Source: Clostridium sp.
GTDB taxonomy: Bacteria; Bacillota; Clostridia; Clostridiales; Clostridiaceae
Direction: 5' to 3'
Length of the DNA stretch: 64,000 nt
Assembly: GCF_017888565.1 (NCBI RefSeq)
Contig: NZ_JAGHFX010000056.1
Coordinates: 27,870-91,869 of the forward strand
The notes beneath the pieces are model-generated. The model saw only the letters and a list, made by a program, of their open reading frames with translations. It did not search any database and was not told the DNA's origin. The first letter of the stretch is position 1. Every line of letters begins with the position of its first letter. A program made the position numbers and the translations under genes. Of the stretch, positions 54,516-62,000 are shown piece by piece.

Positions 54516-54668
54516 TTGAAAAATAAATTGTTATTTGTTTAAAACATATTTACAAGTAAATATTATAGTAGTATGATTAAATCATAAGTAGTAAGTCGTA
54601 AGTAGTAAGTAAGGTTTATATAATTTGCTTATTATAAGGCGAAAATTAGGGGTAAAGAAGGTGTTTAT

Positions 54669-55658
54669 ATGAGAAATTTAAAATTATCACAAAGTTATTC
54701 AATTATTGCGTTAAATGCACAAGATAGTATTAATATGACAACAATCAAAAAAATATCACTTCATTGTATTGCAGCATCTGTTATCTTAGAATCTTATTTA
54801 AATGGAGATTTTATAGAGGTTAATGATAAATTATCTTTAAAAAAATCATATCTTAAAAATCCTAGTATCACTCTATATCAGGAAGCAGTTTTTAAGCCAT
54901 TATTTAGCAAAAAGGAAATTATAGAAGAAGATTTGAATTGGTGGTTATCAAAGGCAGCCAATTTATCTAATAAACATCTGAAAAATCTTGAAGTTTCTAT
55001 GGCAGATTCTTTAAAAGGATATGATTATATGGAGGAAATACCAAGCCTATTAGGATGTGACATGTTTTATAAAACAGCTGGACTATCATTAAGGGAATAT
55101 AGAAGTAATATGGAGGAATATTCTAGAGTAGTTGAATTTCTTAGAGCTGAAGTTCTAGAAGATGGAGCTTTAAGTGATGAAAATATGTTTATGCTGTGGC
55201 TTCTAAGAGAAAGTGGATGTATACAAGATATTTTTTCTAAAGGAGATTTGGAAATAGTAGATAAAAGGATGAATAATTTAATTATAAATAATAAGGTTTC
55301 AAAGAAAATATATGATATTCATATTTATCATGGAATTGAAATGGCTGTAAAGGGATTTTTAAATATGAAGAAAAATGCAATTAAAACTCCAACAGGAACA
55401 GGGATAAATTTTATATTTCCTGCTATTGAACGTTCGCAATCTATTTTTATTGATACAGACGAGTGGTTTCCTAAGGCATCTCAAAGATTAGATGAAGTTA
55501 GAAAAAGATTAGAAGAAAATGGACATAGTTATACTATTATACGTGAAGGAGCAGTGCCTTTAATTAAAATAGATAATATTATTTATGAAGCTGTACCAGA
55601 AGCTACTCAGGGAAGAATACCGATTCATGGGGTACGTCTTAGAAGATATCCTATTTAA
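54669..55658 (+). CDS. uncharacterised protein, possibly GPP34-like
   Basis: A 329-residue protein with no secretion signal. The start (LKLSQSYSIIALNAQDSINM then TIKKISLHCIAASVILESYL) resembles the beginning of GPP34/GOLPH3-type domains, which bind phosphoinositide or other ligands in relatives; the similarity is by eye only. The C-terminal half has an ordered region near 240-329 (TGTGINFIFPAIERSQSIFI, VPLIKIDNIIYEAVPEA). A MerR-type regulator follows after 17 bases, probably co-transcribed. Confidence 0.45.
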   Translation: MRNLKLSQSYSIIALNAQDSINMTTIKKISLHCIAASVILESYLNGDFIEVNDKLSLKKSYLKNPSITLYQEAVFKPLFSKKEIIEEDLNWWLSKAANLSNKHLKNLEVSMADSLKGYDYMEEIPSLLGCDMFYKTAGLSLREYRSNMEEYSRVVEFLRAEVLEDGALSDENMFMLWLLRESGCIQDIFSKGDLEIVDKRMNNLIINNKVSKKIYDIHIYHGIEMAVKGFLNMKKNAIKTPTGTGINFIFPAIERSQSIFIDTDEWFPKASQRLDEVRKRLEENGHSYTIIREGAVPLIKIDNIIYEAVPEATQGRIPIHGVRLRRYPI

Positions 55659-55675
55659 AGGAGTTGTAAAATTTA

Positions 55676-55933
55676 ATGTCTAGACAAAGATCTATGGAAA
55701 AAATACTAGAATCACAATATGTATCAATTGGGGAGCTTGTTAGGATTACTAATTCTAGATATAGTACACTTAAATATTATACAGAAGAAGGTATGATACC
55801 TTTTGAGCAAGAAGAAGAAAATTTAACAAGAAGATTTTTACGTGAACATGCAGTTAAAAGAATTGAAGAAATTAAGGAATTAAAAAATAAAGGATATAGT
55901 ATTCCAGAAATTAAAGAGTTATTAAATAAGTAA
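55676..55933 (+). CDS. MerR-type helix-turn-helix regulator
   Basis: An 85-residue protein consisting of little more than a MerR winged helix: YVSIGELVRITNSRYSTLKY then YTEEGMIPFEQEEENL and RRFLREHAVKRIEEIKELKN. No ligand-binding C-terminus exists. AAGGAG lies 12 bases before the ATG, a wide spacing. It probably controls its own operon with the upstream 329-residue protein. Confidence 0.75.
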   Translation: MSRQRSMEKILESQYVSIGELVRITNSRYSTLKYYTEEGMIPFEQEEENLTRRFLREHAVKRIEEIKELKNKGYSIPEIKELLNK

Positions 55934-55935
55934 AT

Positions 55936-55975
55936 AAAGAATAGTACAAGGGTTTACAACTTGTACTATTCTTTA
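55936..55975. terminator. bidirectional terminator
   Basis: Perfect 15-base arms AAAGAATAGTACAAG and CTTGTACTATTCTTT around a 9-base loop, between the convergent MerR and DUF6241 genes. Confidence 0.8.
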
Positions 55976-55996
55976 TGAATAAATGTATAAAGAGGT

Positions 55997-56476
55997 TTAT
56001 TCTTTTACAGAAGTTGCTTTTCCAATAGTTCCACCAAGCTTTTTCCAAAAATAATTATGCTCCTCTACAGCTTTAGAAAAATCGTTATTTTCCCATCTAG
56101 AAAGTACTTCTAACATGTAATCTTTATCCTCATAGTTCACTTTTTCTATTAGTTTTTTTAGTGAGGCAATATATTCAGGATCCATAGATATTCTTCCCCA
56201 AATTTGATTATCTTCTGCAATTATTTTTGTGTTACTCATTCTGTGTAGTATGTCATAAATTTTTTCAACAGGATAATATTCATCTTCCTTGATTTCATTA
56301 CTTTCTTCCTTTGAAATTCCTTCATTTATTTTTTTTATTTCAGATATATTTGATTTAGCATTTATGTTACCAGATGAACGTTCTTTATAATAAAAAAATG
56401 ATGATACAGCTACAATAACTAAAAGTAAAATAATTATTATGGTAATTATAGCTTTATTTTTAAATAACTTATATAT
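55997..56476 (-). CDS. DUF6241-like membrane protein with ATA as apparent start
   Basis: A protein of about 159 residues. A hydrophobic anchor (IITIIIILLLVIVAVSSFFY) is followed by a charged stretch and a C-terminal domain (IWGRISMDPEYIASLKKLI, MLEVLSRWENNDFSKAVEEH, GGTIGKATS) that I recognise as DUF6241. GGAGG (56489-56485) is well placed, but the in-frame codons after it are ATT, AAT, ATA, TAT, AAG; no ATG, GTG or TTG precedes the anchor. ATA at 56476 has the best spacing and may be a mutated ATG. An internal ATG (56239) would remove the anchor. Confidence 0.6.
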   Translation of the reverse strand: MYKLFKNKAIITIIIILLLVIVAVSSFFYYKERSSGNINAKSNISEIKKINEGISKEESNEIKEDEYYPVEKIYDILHRMSNTKIIAEDNQIWGRISMDPEYIASLKKLIEKVNYEDKDYMLEVLSRWENNDFSKAVEEHNYFWKKLGGTIGKATSVKE

Positions 56477-56712
56477 ATTAATAACCTCCCTAAATAAATT
56501 TTACAATAATTATAATACATAATTTGTATAATTTAAATATAGAAAATATAAATAAAATAAAGAAAAAATAAAAAATATGATAAGTTATTAAGTTAATGTA
56601 AATATTGTTTATAAAGTATTAAAAATGAATGAAAATAATTGTTGAAAATCCATAATTATGATAAAATATTGACGAAAATTTAACAATATTTATACAAAAA
56701 GGGGATAAGTAA

Positions 56713-57660
56713 ATGAAAAGTAAAAAACTAAAGGTGATAATTTCTACTTTAGCTATTATTATGGCAATGGGAGTATTAACATCATGTGCTAAAGAAGAAA
56801 AGCCAGAAGAAAAAGCAGATGCAAATACACAAGCATCAACAACAGTTGGACAAGATATTAATTTAGAATGGGATGCTCAACCTACATTAGGAATAATAAA
56901 AGGTGATTACTACAAGATTGAAGAGCGTTTTAGACAAGGGCATTTAGGAATATTAGAAGTTGTTCAAAATGATGGAAAAATAGTAGAGGTTGAGTTTAAT
57001 GAAATGACAAGACCAAATTACTATAAAAGATATTATCAAGATGTTCCTAAACGTAATTCAGAGTATAATTTTGATATGGGATTAGCTAAAGGGGCAGCTT
57101 GGATTCAAAGTGTTGTTCAAGTTGAAAAGCAAATGATAGATGAACAAAGATTAACTGGAGAATTCGATGTTGTGTCTGGAGCTTCAAATAGTATAGAGCA
57201 AGCTATGGCACCTTTAGCTGAAAAGCTTAGTACAGAATTATCAAGTCCTTCTGGAATTAAGTATTATGCAATTGCAGAAGAATTAGGTGGTGGATTAACT
57301 GGTAAGTTAAAGGTAATTGTTAAAGATGGGAAGATTATAGAGTGCAGATATGATGAGATATTTGCAAATTCACCAGATGAAATAGAAGACCCAGAATTAA
57401 AGAAGTATTATAGAGTATCAAAGTATGAAAGTATTGAGTATCATGAGCCATCACGTATAGGGTTTAATGTTCAAATGGATGAGTTAAATAACAAGGTTGT
57501 AGAAACTCAAGATATGCTAGATTTAACAGGATTACCTGCAATAGAGGATACAGGTGATTATAAATCAAGTGGATATACTAAGAGAAATACAGCTTGGGAT
57601 AATTATTTAAAACTAGCTGAAAAGTTACTAAATGAAATGAAAGCAGATAATGTGTTATAA
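56713..57660 (+). CDS. FMN-binding domain lipoprotein
   Basis: A 315-residue lipoprotein. The signal peptide ends in the lipobox VLTSC (Cys near residue 25). Two FMN-binding-type repeats follow, about 60-160 and 185-300. The first has DVVSGASNSIEQAM near residue 155, the D-x3-G-A-S/T motif that ApbE modifies with covalent FMN. The second ends GYTKRNTAWDNYLKLAEKLL and lacks that motif. Such lipoproteins take part in extracellular electron transfer or flavin-based redox at the membrane face. No ApbE gene is nearby. Confidence 0.83.
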   Translation: MKSKKLKVIISTLAIIMAMGVLTSCAKEEKPEEKADANTQASTTVGQDINLEWDAQPTLGIIKGDYYKIEERFRQGHLGILEVVQNDGKIVEVEFNEMTRPNYYKRYYQDVPKRNSEYNFDMGLAKGAAWIQSVVQVEKQMIDEQRLTGEFDVVSGASNSIEQAMAPLAEKLSTELSSPSGIKYYAIAEELGGGLTGKLKVIVKDGKIIECRYDEIFANSPDEIEDPELKKYYRVSKYESIEYHEPSRIGFNVQMDELNNKVVETQDMLDLTGLPAIEDTGDYKSSGYTKRNTAWDNYLKLAEKLLNEMKADNVL

Positions 57661-57664
57661 TAAA

Positions 57665-57708
57665 TCAATAATAAAAAGTTAGTCTAATGGCTAACTTTTT
57701 ATTATTGA
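57665..57708 (+). terminator. terminator after FMN-binding lipoprotein gene
   Basis: TCAATAATAAAAAGTTAG and CTAACTTTTTATTATTGA, perfect 18-base arms with an 8-base loop. Confidence 0.8.
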
Positions 57709-57785
57709 TTTATTATATAAAAAAATTAAATTATTAGAATTATTTATTATAATAGCTTGAATAATAAGTTAGAGGAGGTATAATA

Positions 57786-57926
57786 TTGAAAAATACTGTA
57801 GATAAAATTTGTCCGATTTGTGGTGAAATTATGAAAGAATATGATTATGCATATGATAATAATCAATATGGGAAGAATTATTATAAATGTGAAGAATGCG
57901 GGCATAAGGAAAATACAATGAATTGA
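57786..57926 (+). CDS. 46-residue zinc-ribbon protein
   Basis: A TTG start lies eight bases after AGAGGAGG. The product reads KNTVDKICPICGEIMKE, an acidic/aromatic loop, and YKCEECGHKENTMN, so CPxCG and CxxCG pairs form a four-cysteine zinc ribbon. A clean terminator follows at 57932. The strong ribosome site and intact motif support a real gene despite its size. The function is unknown. Confidence 0.7.
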   Translation: MKNTVDKICPICGEIMKEYDYAYDNNQYGKNYYKCEECGHKENTMN

Positions 57927-57931
57927 ATTTT

Positions 57932-57964
57932 ATACCACTAGAGTGAAAAACTAGTGGTATTTTG
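57932..57964 (+). terminator. terminator after zinc-ribbon gene
   Basis: ATACCACTAG / CTAGTGGTAT, perfect 10-base stem with a 9-base loop, then TTTTG. Confidence 0.75.
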
Positions 57965-58062
57965 CTGTCTTACAATAATGTAAGGTAAATGAAATATATA
58001 TAGATAGATAAAAATATAAATCATTAGTACAATATTTTTATGAAATTAAGGAGGTTGAGTTA

Positions 58063-58761
58063 ATGAAGATATTTAGTTCTTTTACATTAAAGATTATAGC
58101 TATTGTTACAATGTTTATGGATCATATATATACATATTTAGGGGGAGTATATGATATTCCAATTTGGTTTGGGTATATAGGAAAGCTTTCAGCTCCAATA
58201 TTTTTCTACTTTATAGTAGAGGGCTTCTTTCATACTAAGAGTAGAATGAGATATTTAGGTCGTTTATCACTATTTGGAATAATAATGATAGGATTAGATA
58301 ATTTGTTAGGAATAAGTAATAATATATTTTTATCTTTAGCACTTTCAATTTTAATTTTGTTAGTATTAGAGTATGCTAAATCAGCTAATAATAAAAAGGC
58401 TTACATTGTAACAACAATTATAGTAATACTTTTAGGTGTTGCATATATGTTTACAGAATCATCGTTTTATGGATTTTTCATGACATTAATATTTTATTTC
58501 TTTAGAGAGAGAAAATATTTATTATCAATTTCATATATAGGTTTTTCTATTTTACCTGTAATTACAGTATTTGGGGGACAAGGTGCATATGAACAACTTA
58601 TGCTATTTGATTATCAATGGATGATGGTGTTTTCATTACCCCTAATTTTATTATATAATGGCAGGCTAGGATTAAAAAATAAATTTACAAAATGGATGTT
58701 TTACTTTTTTTATCCAATACATTTAGGCGTGATTCAAATTATAGCTGCAATTGCTCAATAG
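58063..58761 (+). CDS. TraX family membrane protein
   Basis: A 232-residue integral membrane protein with seven or eight hydrophobic segments. The start SFTLKIIAIVTMFMDHIYTY with conserved Met-x2-Asp-His and the APIFFYFIVEGFFHTKSR segment near residue 47 define the TraX family. TraX acetylates F pilin; chromosomal relatives are predicted membrane acyltransferases. No pilus genes lie nearby. AAGGAGG precedes the ATG. Confidence 0.83.
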   Translation: MKIFSSFTLKIIAIVTMFMDHIYTYLGGVYDIPIWFGYIGKLSAPIFFYFIVEGFFHTKSRMRYLGRLSLFGIIMIGLDNLLGISNNIFLSLALSILILLVLEYAKSANNKKAYIVTTIIVILLGVAYMFTESSFYGFFMTLIFYFFRERKYLLSISYIGFSILPVITVFGGQGAYEQLMLFDYQWMMVFSLPLILLYNGRLGLKNKFTKWMFYFFYPIHLGVIQIIAAIAQ

Positions 58762-58789
58762 AATAATTAGATAAAAAGAATAGTTAAGA

Positions 58790-58870
58790 AGGGGCTGCCG
58801 CACAATTAAAAATGCAAATTTTATATTCTACATTTTATATAAAATAGATTTCTTTGATAGCCCCTTTTCA
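58790..58870 (+). terminator. terminator-like hairpin after traX-type gene
   Basis: AAGGGGCT (58790-58797) and AGCCCCTTTT (58859-58868) enclose about 60 bases with further A/T pairing; a T-rich tail follows. Similar G+C-capped hairpins are common intergenic elements in clostridia. Confidence 0.55.
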
Positions 58871-59034
58871 TTTTTTTGAATACATAAGGTAATTTATTTA
58901 GAATAAAATTTTAAAAAGTATATAAAATAACAATATTATTACAAATATTCCCAACTTTACTAAATTATTAAATTGTATTATATATTAAAATATAATCATT
59001 ATTGTAAATGTATACAAAAGGTGGAGGGGATATT

Positions 59035-62000
59035 ATGAGAAAAAAATCAATTAATAAAAGTATTGCTTTTATAATAGCAGTTGCAGTTGCAGTTGGGCAA
59101 ATTCCAGTATCGGCTTTAGCTGAAACAACTAATACCACACATGTAGGTAACATCCAACAGGTAAATGACTCCTTTGTGTACAATCAAGAGTATAGTGATT
59201 ATGATAGTAATTCTTGGACAAGACTTACTGGAGATGGTGAAATTAAAGAGGTTTTTGATTTTAGTGAGGGGGATTCAAAAGGTGCTTTAACAATAAAGAG
59301 AGATGCGGGTAAGGGGAATAATTTAGTTTTTGTTGAAGATCAATCTCCAGAATTAAAAGATTTTGAAGCAGAAACAAGATTTAAATTTGAAGCTAAAGAT
59401 GGGGAATTACCAGGAAGGTTTGGGCTTGTATTTAGAGGAAAAGGTGCTAATGATTATGGGTTTGTAGGATATAATACAGGAACAGGATGGTTAATAGAAT
59501 CACCTACTGCTTGGAAAGATGATATAGCAGGACCTAAAGTAGAAAGTGGACAATGGGTTACTATGAAAGTAAAAGTTAAGAGAAATACTTTAACTTTAAC
59601 GGTTAATGGACAAGAAATATTTAATGATATTGTATCAATAAATAATTTTCCACAAGAAGCAGGAAAATTTGGGTTTAGAACTTGGTTTGATAGTAAAGAT
59701 ATAACAGTTGATTATTTAAAAATTAAGACACTTGATAATGAAGTTAAAAATGATATAACAAGTGTAAAACCAATAGATATTGAAACTTTAGTTAAAGCTA
59801 AGCCACAGTTACCTTATACAGCTACTGTAACATATGCAGATGAAACAACTGCTGAAGAGGTAGTTATTTGGGATTATATTGACCCAAGTAGTTATGAAAG
59901 CACTGGGAATTTTACTGTTCAAGGAACAATAAGGGGTGCATCAGAAGAAGCTCCTAAAGCAATTGCAAATATAACTGTAAGGGAAAAGATTTCTTACTCG
60001 ACAGATTTTGATACATCAGAGACAAGTGGAGATTGGAAAGTATTAAAACCAACAGGGATAACAGCGACTGTCTCAGATGGATCTGTGAAAATTCCAATGA
60101 ATGGAGTTTCTTTAGCATATGATAACAAGTCTCCTAATGTTAAGAATTTTACTTATGAAACAGATTTTAGTGTAAATAATGATACTGGAAGAATTGGTTT
60201 AGGGTTTAGAGTTCAAGATGTAAATAATTGGGGAGCTTTATGTTATGATTCAGGTTCATGGGTATGGAAATCAGCTAAAAATGGACAAGAGAGCTGGGGA
60301 GCATTTCCGGGTTCAACTAAAATTGAAGCAAATAAAAAGTATAAATTAAAATTGAAAGTTGAAGATAGTACTATTACTTTATGGATAAATAATGAATTAT
60401 TAGGTAGTGCAACAACAGGAAGTATACCTAGTAATGCAGGAAAAATAGGTCTAGTAGGGTGGTTTGGTAATAAAACAGTTACATTAGATAATATTAAAGT
60501 TGAAGAAATTACTCCGGAAATTGAAGAAGAGTTACCAGAGGTTCAAGTTCAGAGTATAGAATCAGATGAAATAAAAGTTAATTTAGATAACACTTTCCCA
60601 CGAATAATAGATTATGTATGGAAAGCAGACAACTCAAAATTAATAGCCCAAGAAGATAGATACAATAAAGTTCAAATAAATAATGAAAAATATTCTCCAA
60701 AAGTATCATGTAATGTAGAGAATAATGTAGCTACTTATACTTTGGCTATTGACGAAATAGGAGTTATATTAACTATGCAAATATCTGTAAATGATAACAA
60801 GATAAGAATGGAGATAACAGATATAAAAGAAACTGGTGATTTTAAAGTAAAGAAGATAGCCTTATCTAATAATAGTTTTGCAACAGTTAAGAGTAATGAA
60901 GGTGGAGCAATAGCAGGGGTTTTATCTACAGGAGCATGGCATCAAATAACTGACGAGATAAGTACAGTTGAAGATTTAGAACCATCATTAAAAAATAAAA
61001 CGTATGCATTTATAAATGACGATAACTTTGCTATAACAATGAACAATAATGTAATTGAATATTCAAGTAGAATAACACTAGATACTAAAAATAAAAATGG
61101 ATATAAATCTACTGCAATGGGAACAGGTGAGTGGACTTATAGAGAGGTTTTAGACTCAGAAGCTGAAGTTTACACCGAAGATACATTATGGACAGAAGTC
61201 ATGATAACAAAAGATATGAATTCAGATGAAATAATAGATTGGCAAGATGCAGCTATAGAATATAGGAATAATGTTGAAGCACCTATGGGAGGAGATATGA
61301 TTAAAGATAGTCTTTCCTATATAGCGTTCAATATTGGATATACTCAAAGTCCATTTTTAAGAACTTTAGATACTGTAAAGAAATTATATAATTATACAGA
61401 TGGCTTCGGTCAAATGGTACTTGAAAAAGGATATCAAGCTGAAGGACATGATGATTCTATCCCAGATTATGGCGGCCATATAGGGATTAGACAAGGAGGC
61501 GTTGAAGATTTTAATACATTAATAAATGAAGGCGCTAAGTATAATGCAAAATTTGGTGTACATGTAAATGCAACAGAGTATCAACTAGATGCTTTTAAGT
61601 ATCCAGATGGAATAGTAAATGAAAAGGCACCTGGTTGGGGATGGCTTGATCAATCTTATTATGTTGATCAAAGAGCTGATATTGTAACAGGTAAGTTGTT
61701 TGAAAGGTTAGATGAATTAAAAAAAGACGTACCAGATTTAGGATGGGTTTATGTTGATGTTTATACAGGAAATGGATGGAATGCCCATCAACTTGGAGAA
61801 AAACTTAATGATATAGGTTATCCAGTAGCTACTGAATTTCATAGTCCTTTAGAAGAACATGTAATTTGGAATCACTGGGGCTCAGATCCAGCATATCCAA
61901 ATCAAGGCGGAACAAGTGATATTTTAAGATTTATAAGAAATAGTACTAAGGATGGTTTCTTATCAAATCCGTTATTAAAGGGAAGTAAGCATTTATTATC

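Larger units (their letters stand above)
54319..54668. other. gap with two consecutive hairpins
   Basis: A G+C-rich hairpin (54418-54444) is followed by a terminator-like stem (54470-54515). The last 150 bases are A/T rich with the repeated motif AGTAGTAAGT near 54590 and presumably the next promoter. Confidence 0.5.
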
